64,000 nt of DNA from Friedmanniella luteola (GTDB lineage Bacteria > Actinomycetota > Actinomycetes > Propionibacteriales > Propionibacteriaceae). The stretch spans positions 4,402,001 to 4,466,000 of the forward strand of contig NZ_LT629749.1 in NCBI RefSeq assembly GCF_900105065.1. The letters are read 5' to 3'. The translations under genes and the position numbers were made by a program. Below, in pieces: positions 24,543-33,359 of this stretch (its first letter is position 1; every line of letters starts with the position of its first letter). Below the pieces are notes generated by a model, which worked only from the letters and a program-made list of their open reading frames with translations, searched no databases and was not told the DNA's origin.

Positions 24543-26213
24543 ATGACCACCAGTGCATTCAGCCGGCGGAAGCTGCTCGCCGGTGCCGGAGGCGCCGCAG
24601 CCCTGATCGGCACGGGTGGGCTGAGCGCCTGCTCGGGCAGCGGCTCGGGCGGCGCCGGCGGCAACGCGGCCAGCGTCAACGCCGCCGTCGGCCTGCCCAC
24701 CTACATCCCCTACACCGGGCTCAAGCCCGACCTGCCGGGGACCGAGCAGGGGGTGGACCCGGCGTTCCGCAACTTCCCCAAGGACAACCCGAAGTCGGTC
24801 GCCGAGGTGCCCGGCAAGGGCGGGACGCTCACCGGGATGGCGAACATCTACTTCGCCGTGCCGCCGGGCCCGGACCGCAACAGCTACTGGCAGGGCCTCA
24901 ACGAGCGCCTCGGCGTCAAGCTGGACCTGCAGATGGTCAGCAACGCCGACTACCTGCAGAAGTTCCCGACGACGATCGCCGGCAACGACCTGCCCGACAT
25001 GCTGCAGGTGCCCAACGGCGCGCCGCCGCCCGTGCCGAACATGCCGCAGCTGCTGGACAAGCGGTTCACCAACCTCACCGAGCACCTCTCCGGCGACGCG
25101 ATCAAGGACTACCCGAACCTCGCCAACATCCCCACCCGGACCTGGAAGGCGACGGTCTACAACGGCGGCATCTACGGCATCCCCATCGCCCGCGGCGCCA
25201 TCGGCAACTACCACTTCATCCGCAAGGACCTCTTCGACGCCGCCGGCGTCTCGACCGAGCCGAAGACCTACGAGGAGCTCGTCGAGACCACCAAGGCGCT
25301 CACCGACCCCAAGAAGCGGCGCTGGGCCTTCGGCCTGTTCAACCAGCCCCGCCAGCTGCTCGGCCGGATGAACGACGAGCCCAACATCTGGCGCGAGGAG
25401 GGCGGCAAGCTCACCCACGTCTACGAGACCGAGAACTACGCCAAGACCGTCGACGACCTCACCACCATGTGGAAGTCGGGCGTCATGCACCCGGACTCCT
25501 TCAACCCGGCGCAGCCGTTCAAGCAGCTGTTCAACGCCGGCTCGGTGGCCATCAACGCGGCCGACGGGTACCCGGGCTGGATCCAGTACATCCTCGACAA
25601 CGCCTCGAACCCGGACTTCGAGCTGGGCCTGATGCCGGTCTACAAGCGCGACGGCAGCGAGCTGGCCCACTGGGCCAACGGCAGCGGGTTCTTCTCGATC
25701 ACCCTGCTCAAGAAGCAGGACGACCCCGAGAAGATCAAGGAGATCCTGCGGGTGCTCAACTGGCTCGCGGCGCCCTTCGGCACCGAGGAGTACAAGTACC
25801 GGCTCTACGGCGAGGAGGGCGTCGACCACACGATGGACAGCGGCGGCAACCCGGTGCTCACCAAGACCGGCACCGCGAACACCGTGCTGCCCATCCGCTA
25901 CCTGGCCGACAGCCCCTACACGATCTACGTGCCCGGCCGGCCGCAGGACGCGGACACCCAGCACGCGTACCAGTCGCTGGAGATCCCGACCGGCATCGAC
26001 AACCCGACCATCGGCCTCTACTCCAACACCGCGTCGAGCAAGAACGCGACGGCGGACAAGGCCTTCACCGACGGCGTGAACGACATCGTGCAGGGTCGCC
26101 GCCAGCCCACCGAGCTGAAGAACCTGATCTCCACGTGGAAGAGCTCGGTGGGCGACGCGATGCGCACGGAGTACCAGGAGCAGCTGCAGACGGTCGGGGC
26201 CACCCCCGGGTGA
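24543..26213 (+). CDS. extracellular solute-binding lipoprotein (LplA-like), Tat-type signal
   Basis: The 556-residue substrate-binding protein carries a twin-arginine signal, SRRKLLAGAGG at residues 7-17, and a lipobox LSAC with the lipidated Cys at 30. The mature part has the LplA-like size and motifs such as LPDMLQVPNGAPPPVPNMPQ and YNGGIYGIPIARGAIG. Those match large family 1 sugar-binding proteins that bind oligosaccharides. AAGGAGG at 24532-24538 gives a strong ribosome site. It is followed by the toroid enzyme with a GTGA overlap, linking uptake to processing. Confidence 0.93.
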   Translation: MTTSAFSRRKLLAGAGGAAALIGTGGLSACSGSGSGGAGGNAASVNAAVGLPTYIPYTGLKPDLPGTEQGVDPAFRNFPKDNPKSVAEVPGKGGTLTGMANIYFAVPPGPDRNSYWQGLNERLGVKLDLQMVSNADYLQKFPTTIAGNDLPDMLQVPNGAPPPVPNMPQLLDKRFTNLTEHLSGDAIKDYPNLANIPTRTWKATVYNGGIYGIPIARGAIGNYHFIRKDLFDAAGVSTEPKTYEELVETTKALTDPKKRRWAFGLFNQPRQLLGRMNDEPNIWREEGGKLTHVYETENYAKTVDDLTTMWKSGVMHPDSFNPAQPFKQLFNAGSVAINAADGYPGWIQYILDNASNPDFELGLMPVYKRDGSELAHWANGSGFFSITLLKKQDDPEKIKEILRVLNWLAAPFGTEEYKYRLYGEEGVDHTMDSGGNPVLTKTGTANTVLPIRYLADSPYTIYVPGRPQDADTQHAYQSLEIPTGIDNPTIGLYSNTASSKNATADKAFTDGVNDIVQGRRQPTELKNLISTWKSSVGDAMRTEYQEQLQTVGATPG

Positions 26214-27994
26214 CCGACCTGCTCTCCCCGCTCGGGCTGCTGGAGGCCGGGGTGTCCTCGTGGGCGCCCCACCTCCAGCCCGACGGGACCCTGCACGACC
26301 CGGTGTTCGACGCCCCGACCCAGTACGGCACGGCCTACCTCGCGTGGTGCTGCGCCGTGCTGGGCGCGCAGCCGGCCGCCGTCGAAGGCCCGGTCCACGC
26401 GGACCGGGCCGTCCGGCTGCTGGGGGCGGCGCTGGCCCACACCGCCGACCCCGGCCGGGAGCCGCACGCGTCCGGCTTCGACCGCCGGACGCTGAGCGTG
26501 TCCGGCCGGCTCAACCACCGCGACTTCACCTGGCCGCCGATCCTCAAGGCGCGCCGGGAGCTGGCCGCCGCGGGCGTCGCCCTGGACCCGGCCGTCGACG
26601 CGCAGATCGCCGGCGTGGACGTCGAGGCCACCTTCCGCGCCCGGCCGCCCTCCAACTGGGCCGCGGTCTGGATGAGCGGGGAGTGGCTGCGCGTCCAGGC
26701 GGGCCTGGCGCCGACGTCGGCCGCCCGGCTCGACCCCTGGCTGGACGTCTTCTTCGCCGGCGGGGAGGTGGGCCTCGACCTGGAGCTGGGCCTCTACGTC
26801 GAGCGCGGGCTGCCGAACGCCTACGACCTCTTCACCCGCCTGCACCTGACCGACCTGCTGCTGCAGGGCTGGGCCGGCCGCAACCGGGAGCGGCTGACCG
26901 CCTTCCTCACCACCGGCCTGCGCCGCAGCCTGGCCCTGCAGCTGTCGGACGGCTCGCTGGCGTCCGGGTACCGCAGCGCCGGCCAGACCTGGGTGCTGGG
27001 CGCCCAGCTGGCCCTGTTCACCGCCTCCCGGGTGCTGGGGCTCGGCACGGCCGCCGAGCAGGAGGAGGCCCGGCTGGCGGCCTGGCGCGCGTTCCGGGCG
27101 CTGGCCCTGGGCGTCCGGCCGGTCGGGGTCTTCTCGCCCGTGCAGAACGTGCTGCCGCCCGAGCTCCGGGTGGGGTACGAGACCTACACCGCCGACGGCC
27201 ACTACAGCCCGCTCGCGCTGGCCTTCCTCGCCGACGCGGTCCGGACGGGCTTCGGCACCGACGAGCCGCCGACGCCGGCGGAGCTCGACGCCCGGCCCCT
27301 CGCCGTCCGGGTGGAGGGGGCGCCCACCCACCGGGGCGCGGTCTCCCGCGGTCGGGTCTCGCTGGCGGTCCAGGCCGCGGCCGACGGGGTCTACGACGCC
27401 AGCGGGCTCGTCGACCTCACCTTCGGCACGGGGCGCTCGCTGGTCTTCGTCAGCGCCGCCCGGCACGTCAGCGGCGGCCCGTGGCTGGTGCCCGGCCTGG
27501 CCCTGCGCACGGAGGCCGGCGCCGCCCCGGTCACGCCGCTGGCCCCGCTCCCCCGCCGTCTGCTCGAGCCGCTGCGCCCCGAGGGTGACGCCGGCCTGAC
27601 CTTCACGGCGGGCCTCGACGCGGCGGAGGAGGGGTCGGCGCTCGCGGGCCACCGGCACCGCTGGTCGGCGGCCCTCACCGCGGTCGGCGTCGACGTCACC
27701 GAGACGGTGCCGGGCTGGTCCGGGCGCCGCACCCTGCTGGTGCCGTACCTGCGGGACCTCGGCGACGGCGTCCTCACCGAGGTCACCCGGCTGGCGGACG
27801 GCGTCCGCCTCACCCGCGGCGCGGAGTGGGTGGAGGTGCGCGTCGACGGCCCCCTGGAGCGGAGCAGCGTCCTGCCGGCGGGCTACGAGAGCCGGCGCGG
27901 GCTGTGCGGCCTCGTCCGGCTGGACCTCGCCGAGCCGGGTGAGAGCCTGCGCTGGTCGGTGACCAGCGGACCCTCGGAACTTCTGGCGGACTGA
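26210..27994 (+). CDS. unrecognised toroid-type protein, probably carbohydrate-active
   Basis: The 594-residue protein has no signal peptide and is probably cytoplasmic. I could not assign it to a named family. Residues about 1-360 are helical with aromatic motifs: FDAPTQYGTAYLAWCC, SNWAAVWMSGEWLR, LGLYVERGLPNAYDLFTRLHLTD and SDGSLASGYRSAGQTWVLGAQ. These resemble an (alpha/alpha)6 toroid of a glycosidase or polysaccharide lyase. Residues about 370-594 are strand-rich, like a beta-sandwich. The GTG start overlaps the binding-protein stop, so it should act on the imported sugar. Hydrolase, lyase or isomerase are all possible. Confidence 0.7.
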   Translation: MTDLLSPLGLLEAGVSSWAPHLQPDGTLHDPVFDAPTQYGTAYLAWCCAVLGAQPAAVEGPVHADRAVRLLGAALAHTADPGREPHASGFDRRTLSVSGRLNHRDFTWPPILKARRELAAAGVALDPAVDAQIAGVDVEATFRARPPSNWAAVWMSGEWLRVQAGLAPTSAARLDPWLDVFFAGGEVGLDLELGLYVERGLPNAYDLFTRLHLTDLLLQGWAGRNRERLTAFLTTGLRRSLALQLSDGSLASGYRSAGQTWVLGAQLALFTASRVLGLGTAAEQEEARLAAWRAFRALALGVRPVGVFSPVQNVLPPELRVGYETYTADGHYSPLALAFLADAVRTGFGTDEPPTPAELDARPLAVRVEGAPTHRGAVSRGRVSLAVQAAADGVYDASGLVDLTFGTGRSLVFVSAARHVSGGPWLVPGLALRTEAGAAPVTPLAPLPRRLLEPLRPEGDAGLTFTAGLDAAEEGSALAGHRHRWSAALTAVGVDVTETVPGWSGRRTLLVPYLRDLGDGVLTEVTRLADGVRLTRGAEWVEVRVDGPLERSSVLPAGYESRRGLCGLVRLDLAEPGESLRWSVTSGPSELLAD

Positions 27995-28028
27995 CCACCC
28001 CTGCGGTGGCTGAGCCGCCAGAAGTTCC
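27976..28028. terminator. bidirectional terminator with nested hairpin
   Basis: Perfect 14-bp arms, GGAACTTCTGGCGG and its complement, flank a 25-nt loop that itself contains CCACC/GGTGG. It lies between convergent genes and its left arm is within the last codons of the toroid gene, whose stop codon is in the loop. It is the strongest terminator candidate in the window. Confidence 0.75.
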
Positions 28029-28053
28029 CGTGGTCCCGACGACCAGCTGGGGC

Positions 28054-29058
28054 TCAGGCCATCCGGGCGAGGTCCTCGAGGTGGACGGGGTGCCGGAATG
28101 GGGCGCCGGCGGCCAGGTGCTCGACCTCGTCGAGGGCGAGCGCGGCCATCCGGTGCAGCTCGTTGCCCATCGAGCCCGCGATGTGCGGGGTGAGCAGCAC
28201 GTTCGGCAGGGCGAACAGCTCGTCGCCCGGCTCCAGCGGCTCCGGCTCGGTGACGTCCAGCATGGCGCTGATCCGCCCCGTCCGGAGCTCGCGGCGGAGC
28301 GCCTCGTGGTCGACGATCCGGCCGCGCGCGGTGTTGATGAACGTGGTCCCGTCGCGCATCGCGGCCAGCTGGGCCGCCCCCACCATCCCGACGGTGCCGG
28401 GTAGCAGCGGGGCGTGCAGGGAGACGACGTCGGAGCGGGCCATCAGGGTGTCGAGGTCCACCAGCTCGGCGCCCAGCCGCTCGGCCTCGTCGGCGGTGAT
28501 CGTCGGGTCGGCCAGCAGCAGCCGGAGGTCGAAGGCCCGCAGCCGCTCCAGCACGCCGCGGCCGATCGTCGAGGCGCCGATGACGCCCACCACCCGGCCG
28601 TAGTTGCCCACCAGCGGCCCGTCCTCGTGCGGCGCGCGCGGCGTCCCGGTGGCGTAGCGGGCGGTGGCGCCCAGCAGGTCCTTGCCGGCCAGCAGGATCT
28701 GGGCCAGCGCGAACTCGACCACCGGCAGCGCGTTGGCGGCCGCCGCGGTGGTGACCGCGACGCCGAGCTCCCAGCAGACGGGGTCGACGTGGCCCTTCAC
28801 GGTGCCGGCCGCGTGCGCCACGAGCCGCAGCCGGGGCATCCGGTCGAGGACGGCCGCGTCGACGCGCGGACAGCCCCAGCCGGTGAGCAGCACGTCGGCC
28901 GCGGCGAGGGCAGGCGCCGGGGCGGCCGCGAAGTCGGCGACGACGAGCTCCGGGTCCCACTCCGCCAGCGTGGTGAGCCGCTCCCGCAGGTCGGGCGGGA
29001 ACAGCGCGTCCCGCAGGCCGGCTCCGCGCATGGCCAGCACGACGACGGGACGGCTCAC
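28054..29058 (-). CDS. D-isomer-specific 2-hydroxyacid dehydrogenase
   Basis: The 334-residue NAD-dependent dehydrogenase has the catalytic arrangement of the family. The NAD loop reads GVIGASTIGRGVLERL near residue 160, with Ala/Ser in place of the usual GxGxxG. TARGRIVDHEALRREL carries the conserved Arg, DVTEPEPL the Glu, and TPHIAGSM the catalytic His. It would reduce a 2-oxoacid or oxidise a D-2-hydroxyacid. The GTG start overlaps the upstream isomerase stop, so both belong to the leftward operon with the LacI-type site at 29949. Confidence 0.9.
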   Translation of the reverse strand: MSRPVVVLAMRGAGLRDALFPPDLRERLTTLAEWDPELVVADFAAAPAPALAAADVLLTGWGCPRVDAAVLDRMPRLRLVAHAAGTVKGHVDPVCWELGVAVTTAAAANALPVVEFALAQILLAGKDLLGATARYATGTPRAPHEDGPLVGNYGRVVGVIGASTIGRGVLERLRAFDLRLLLADPTITADEAERLGAELVDLDTLMARSDVVSLHAPLLPGTVGMVGAAQLAAMRDGTTFINTARGRIVDHEALRRELRTGRISAMLDVTEPEPLEPGDELFALPNVLLTPHIAGSMGNELHRMAALALDEVEHLAAGAPFRHPVHLEDLARMA

Positions 29059-29900
29059 GCCGTCAGGCCGACCGCGTCGGCCCAGCGCCGGAACGAGGCG
29101 CTGGCCACCTCCAGCGGGGCGGCGTCGGGGTACCACTGCCGCTCCCACTCCAGGCTGACCACGCCGTCGTAGCCGACGTCGGCCAGCAGCGCGGCGAAGG
29201 GGTCGAGGGGCAGCGTGCCCTCGCCCAGCGGCAGCGGCAGCGGGCGCCCCGGCAGGGCGGCGTCCTTGACCTGCACCCAGCCGCGGCCGTCCGCGACCCA
29301 CGGCGCGAGGGCCGCCCAGGTGTCCGCGAGCGGCTCGCCCACCCGCCACGGGTGCATGAGGTCCCAGACGGCGCCGACCACCGGGGAGGACACCCGGCCC
29401 AGCACGTCGGCGACCAGCGCGCCGGTGGGGTGGGAGTCGTGGGTCTCCAGCGCGGGCCGGACGCCGCACTCCTGCGCGTAGCCCGCGACGGCGTCCAGCC
29501 GCCGGGCCGCCCGGTCGGCGACCTCCTCGCGGGGCTCGGTGAGGGTGGGGACGGTGTCGTAGTCGCTCGGCTCGGCCGGGGCGCCGGGGAAGACGCGGAC
29601 GAACGGGGCGCCGAGGTCGGCCGCCAGGTCCAGGGCGGCGACCAGGGCCCCGAGCACGACGTCGTCGGGGACGTCGGAGCCGACCCGGACGTAGCTGGCG
29701 ACGCCGGTGACCGTCACGCCCGCGTCCTCGACGGCCGAGCGGAGGTCCCGGCGCTGGGCCCGGGTCATCGCCGGGTCGGCCAGCTCGCCCGCGCTGAGGC
29801 GCAGCTCGAGGCCGGTGACGCCGGTCCGCTGCAGGGTGCCGAGCACCTGGGCGAGGTCCTCGCCGGGGGCTCCGAGGGTGGAGGCGGACAGCGTGACCAT
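29055..29900 (-). CDS. sugar phosphate isomerase/epimerase (xylose isomerase-like TIM barrel)
   Basis: The 281-residue protein matches the AP_endonuc_2 TIM-barrel family. It begins TLSASTLGAPGEDLAQVLGTL, has GLELRLSAGEL, RVFPGAP, LETHDSHPTG (metal-binding Glu/His), GAVWDLMHPWRVGE and SLEWERQWYP (final Glu). These residues form the divalent-metal site of IolE/IolI-like isomerases. It is co-transcribed with the hydroxyacid dehydrogenase and probably handles a sugar or inositol-type product of the neighbouring uptake system. Confidence 0.88.
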   Translation of the reverse strand: MVTLSASTLGAPGEDLAQVLGTLQRTGVTGLELRLSAGELADPAMTRAQRRDLRSAVEDAGVTVTGVASYVRVGSDVPDDVVLGALVAALDLAADLGAPFVRVFPGAPAEPSDYDTVPTLTEPREEVADRAARRLDAVAGYAQECGVRPALETHDSHPTGALVADVLGRVSSPVVGAVWDLMHPWRVGEPLADTWAALAPWVADGRGWVQVKDAALPGRPLPLPLGEGTLPLDPFAALLADVGYDGVVSLEWERQWYPDAAPLEVASASFRRWADAVGLTA

Positions 29901-29948
29901 GCGGACCTCTTTCGTCGTCGACGGATCTCGCCTCACCCTACGACCCGA

Positions 29949-29962
29949 GGGAAGCGCTTTCC
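29949..29962. promoter_or_regulatory. LacI-type operator before the isomerase-dehydrogenase operon
   Basis: GGGAAGCGCTTTCC contains the perfect AAGCGCTT core of LacI/GalR operators. It is 49 bp upstream of the isomerase start and 62 bp upstream of cobG on the other strand. It matches the 22361-22374 site at 11 of 14 positions, suggesting one regulator for both halves of the sugar locus. Confidence 0.65.
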
Positions 29963-30010
29963 ACCCCGAGGGCCGACGGACGACGGGTGGGTGGTCCCGG
30001 CCGGTCGACT

Positions 30011-30023
30011 TACGATGGCGGGC
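30011..30023 (+). promoter_or_regulatory. leaderless-type -10 box of cobG
   Basis: TACGAT at 30011-30016 is followed by exactly 7 nt and then GTG 30024. This favours GTG 30024 over the in-frame ATG at 30015, which would lie within the -10 box. Confidence 0.55.
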
Positions 30024-31124
30024 GTGAACCAGGACCGCTGCCCCGGCGTGCTCCGGCCGCACCAGGCGGCCGACGGCGCGATGGTCCGCGTCCGCGTGCC
30101 GGGCGGGCAGACCAGCGGCACGGCCCTCGCCGCGCTGGGCCGGGCGGCCGAGCGGCACGGCCGGGGGCTGCTGCAGCTGACGTCGCGCGCCGGCCTGCAG
30201 GTGCGCGGGCTGCCGAGCGACCTGCCCGACGCCTTTGAGGCCGCGGTCGCCGCCGCCGGCTTCCTGCCGTCGGCCAGCCACGAGCGGGTGCGCAACGTCG
30301 TCGCCTCCCCGCTGACCGGGCTGCACGGCGGGCTCGCCGACCTGCGACCCCTGGTCCGCGCCCTGGACGACGCGCTCCAGGCCGACGACGCCCTGGCCGG
30401 GCTGTCCGGCCGCTTCCTCTTCGGCCTCGACGACGGCCGCGGCGACGTCGCGGCGCTGGAGCCCGACCTCACCTACCGCGCCCTCGGACCGGACCACGGC
30501 CTGCTGGTCGTCGGCGCGGACCGCGGCCGGGCCGTCGCGCTGGAGGACGCCGTCCCCGCCCTGCTGGCCCTGGCCCGCGGGTTCGACGCGGCGCGCGCGG
30601 CCAGCGGGGTGTGGCGGGTGCGCGAGCTGCCGGGCTGGGTCGACGGCCTCGTCGGGTTCGCCCCCGTCCCCGTGCCCCCGGCCCCGGAGCCGCCGCTCGG
30701 CGCGGTGGGCGCGCACGCCGTCGTCGGGGTGCCGCTCGGGTTCCTCAGCCCGGTCCAGCTGGCCGCCGTCACCGCGGTGGCCGGGACCGGTGCCGTCGTG
30801 GTCACGCCGTGGCGCAGCCTCGTGGTCGGCCACGGCGCCGACCGGCTGGCCGAGCTGACCGCCGTCGGGCTGGTGGCCGACCCGACGTCACCCTGGACCG
30901 CCGTCAGCGCCTGCGTCGGGGCACCGTGGTGCGCCTCGGGGCGCGTCGACACCCAGGCCCTCGTGCGCTCGGTCGCGGCCGAGGACCGGCGCTGGCCGCG
31001 CACCCACGTCAGCGGCTGCGAGCGGCGCTGCGGCGCGCCGGCCGGGCCGCACCGCGACCTGGTCGCGCCCACCCGGGACGAGCTCCTCGCCGCCGCCGAG
31101 CCGCGCCTCGTGGTCCATGTCTGA
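30024..31124 (+). CDS. cobG: precorrin-3B synthase
   Basis: The 366-residue protein is a small member of the sirohaem/4Fe-4S nitrite-sulfite reductase fold. It makes precorrin-3B from precorrin-3A using O2, the oxygen-dependent ring-contraction step of aerobic B12 synthesis. The N-terminal half has GLLQLTSRAGLQVRGL. The C-terminal cluster site is SACVGAPWCASG (C-x5-C) followed by HVSGCERRCGAP (C-x3-C). It is the first gene of cobG-cobH-cobIJ and overlaps cobH by 8 bp. Confidence 0.93.
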   Translation: MNQDRCPGVLRPHQAADGAMVRVRVPGGQTSGTALAALGRAAERHGRGLLQLTSRAGLQVRGLPSDLPDAFEAAVAAAGFLPSASHERVRNVVASPLTGLHGGLADLRPLVRALDDALQADDALAGLSGRFLFGLDDGRGDVAALEPDLTYRALGPDHGLLVVGADRGRAVALEDAVPALLALARGFDAARAASGVWRVRELPGWVDGLVGFAPVPVPPAPEPPLGAVGAHAVVGVPLGFLSPVQLAAVTAVAGTGAVVVTPWRSLVVGHGADRLAELTAVGLVADPTSPWTAVSACVGAPWCASGRVDTQALVRSVAAEDRRWPRTHVSGCERRCGAPAGPHRDLVAPTRDELLAAAEPRLVVHV

Positions 31125-31818
31125 GGGGCTGGTGTCGGACGGTCTGGTCTCGGGGGGTCCGGTGCCGGGGGCGCCGCCGGCCCGGTTGTACGACTACGTC
31201 ACCGACCCGGCCGAGATCTACCGCCGCTCCTTCGCCCAGGTGCGCGCGGAGGCGGACCTGTCGGGGCTGCCGGCGGACGCGAGGACCGTCGCCGTCCGGA
31301 TGATCCACGCCAGCGGCGACCTGGACCTGCCGCGCTCGCTGGCGCTGCACCCGCGGCTGGTCGGCGCCGCGCGCGGCGCGCTGGAGGCCGGGGCGACGAT
31401 CTTCACCGACGCCTACATGATCGCCTCGGGCGTCACCCGACGGCGGCTGCCCGCCGCCAACGCCGTCCGCTGCCTGCTCGACGACCCCCGGGTGCCCGAG
31501 CGGGCCCGGGCCTGGTCGACCACCCGGTCCGCGGCCGCCGTCTCGTTCTGGGGGGAGGAGCTGGAGGGCGCCGTGGTCGCCATCGGCAACGCCCCGACGG
31601 CGCTGTTCCACCTGCTCGAGCAGGTCGCCGCCGGCGGCCCCCGACCGGCCGCCGTGCTGGGCATCCCGGTGGGGTTCGTCGGCTCGGCGGAGTCCAAGGT
31701 CGCGCTGGTGGAGAACCCGTGGGACCTGCCCTACCTCGTGGTGCACGGGCGGCGCGGCGGGTCGGCGCTGTGCGCGTCGGCGCTGAACGCCCTCGCGCAG
31801 GAAGCGGAGATCGCATGA
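31117..31818 (+). CDS. cobH: precorrin-8X methylmutase
   Basis: The 233-residue enzyme moves the C11 methyl to C12 of precorrin-8X to give hydrogenobyrinic acid. The catalytic His lies in VRMIHASGDLDL. ATIFTDAYMIASGV, AVVAIGNAPTAL and GIPVGFVGSAESKVAL are family signatures. A 25-residue Gly/Ser/Pro-rich N-terminal extension precedes the conserved fold, so a later start is possible. It overlaps cobG by 8 bp and cobIJ by ATGA. Confidence 0.95.
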   Translation: MSEGLVSDGLVSGGPVPGAPPARLYDYVTDPAEIYRRSFAQVRAEADLSGLPADARTVAVRMIHASGDLDLPRSLALHPRLVGAARGALEAGATIFTDAYMIASGVTRRRLPAANAVRCLLDDPRVPERARAWSTTRSAAAVSFWGEELEGAVVAIGNAPTALFHLLEQVAAGGPRPAAVLGIPVGFVGSAESKVALVENPWDLPYLVVHGRRGGSALCASALNALAQEAEIA

Positions 31819-33332
31819 CCGGCCGGCTGTACGGGGTGGGCGTCGGCCCGGGTGACCCCGAGCTCGTCACGCTCAAGGCGGCGCGGCTGATCCGCGACGC
31901 CGACGTCGTCGCCTACCACTCGGGGACCGCCGGGCGCTCGATCGCCCGGACCATCGTCGCCGACCTGATCAGCCCCGACGCGACCGAGGAGCTGCTGATC
32001 TACCCGGTGACCACCGGGGCGACCGACCACCCGCTGGGCTACTACGGGGCGATCGAGGACTTCTACGACGAGTCCGCCGAGCGGCTCGGCAAGCACCTGG
32101 ACGCCGGCCGGACCGTCGTCGTGCTGGCCGAGGGCGACCCGCTGTTCTACAGCTCCTACTCCTACCTGCACGACCGGCTGGGCCCGCTGTACCCGGCGGA
32201 GATCGTGCCCGGCGTCACGTCGGTCAGCGCCTCCTCGGCCGCCGTCGCCGTGCCGATCAGCCGGCACGAGGACACCTTCACCGTGCTGCCCGGCACGATG
32301 GCCGTCCCCGAGCTGGCCCGCCGGCTGGCCGACGGCGGGGGCGCGGCGATCATGAAGCTGGGCCGGACCTTCGCCGGCGTGCGCGAGGCGCTGCGGCAGG
32401 CCGGCCGGCTGGACGACGCCTGGTACGTCGAGCGGGCCAGCACCGGCCGGGAGCGCCGGCTGCGGGTCAGCGAGGTCGACCCGGACGAGGTCCCGTACTT
32501 CTCCATGGTGCTGGTGCCCGGTCCCGACCTGCGCGCCGACGCCGCGCAGCGGGCCCGCAGCGGCGCCGCGACCCGGCTCGACCCCCCGGCGGAGCCCGGC
32601 ACCGGACGGGTGCTCGTCGTCGGGCTGGGCCCGGGACCCGACCGCTGGGTGACCCCGGAGGTGAGCGCCGCGCTCGCCGAGGTGGACCACGTCGTCGGCT
32701 ACGGCCCCTACGTCGACCGGGTGCCGCAGCGGCCCGGCCTGCAGCGGCACGCCAGCGGCAACACCGTCGAGGTGGACCGCGCGTCCTTCGCCCTGGAGCT
32801 CGCGCGCCGCGGCGAGCGGGTCGCCGTCGTCTCCGGGGGCGACGCCGGGGTGTTCGGGATGGCGTCGGCGGTGTTCGAGGCCGTCGGCGCGGACGAGCGC
32901 TTCGCCGACGTCGCCGTCGAGGTGCTGCCCGGGATGACCGCCGCCCAGGCCGTCGCCGCCCGGGCGGGCGCCCCGCTGGGCGGGGACCACGCCGTCGTCT
33001 CGCTGTCGGACCGCTTGAAGCCGTGGGAGCTGGTGGAGCGGCGGCTGCACGCCGTCGGCGCCGCCGACCTGGTGCTCGCCGTCTACAACCCCGCCTCCCG
33101 GAGCCGGCGCGAGCAGGTGGCTCGGCTGCGCGCGGTCATGCTGGAGCACCGGGCGCCGGCGACCCCCGTGGTGGTGGGCCGCGACGTCGGCCGGCCCGGC
33201 GAGCGGCTGGACGTCACGACGCTGGCCGAGCTCGACCCGGAGACGATCGACATGACCTGCCTGCTGATCATCGGCTCGAGCCGGACCACCGCCGGATCAG
33301 GCGGGGTCTGGACCTCGCGGCGGGGCGACTGA
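31815..33332 (+). CDS. cobIJ: fused precorrin-2 C20-methyltransferase / precorrin-3B C17-methyltransferase
   Basis: The 505-residue bifunctional methylase contains two SAM-dependent tetrapyrrole methylase domains. The CobI half (about 1-245) has YGVGVGPGDPELVTLKAARLI, VVVLAEGDPLFYSSYSYLHDR and EIVPGVTSVSASSAA. The CobJ half (about 258-505) starts VLVVGLGPGPDRWVTPEV and has RVAVVSGGDAGVFGMAS, VEVLPGMTAAQAVAA and LVLAVYNPASRSRREQ. CobI-CobJ fusions occur in other actinobacteria. CobG's product is CobJ's substrate, which fits its operon position. A terminator follows at 33360-33414. Confidence 0.96.
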   Translation: MTGRLYGVGVGPGDPELVTLKAARLIRDADVVAYHSGTAGRSIARTIVADLISPDATEELLIYPVTTGATDHPLGYYGAIEDFYDESAERLGKHLDAGRTVVVLAEGDPLFYSSYSYLHDRLGPLYPAEIVPGVTSVSASSAAVAVPISRHEDTFTVLPGTMAVPELARRLADGGGAAIMKLGRTFAGVREALRQAGRLDDAWYVERASTGRERRLRVSEVDPDEVPYFSMVLVPGPDLRADAAQRARSGAATRLDPPAEPGTGRVLVVGLGPGPDRWVTPEVSAALAEVDHVVGYGPYVDRVPQRPGLQRHASGNTVEVDRASFALELARRGERVAVVSGGDAGVFGMASAVFEAVGADERFADVAVEVLPGMTAAQAVAARAGAPLGGDHAVVSLSDRLKPWELVERRLHAVGAADLVLAVYNPASRSRREQVARLRAVMLEHRAPATPVVVGRDVGRPGERLDVTTLAELDPETIDMTCLLIIGSSRTTAGSGGVWTSRRGD

Positions 33333-33359
33333 GCGTCGTCCTGGCGGCACCCCCGGAGC

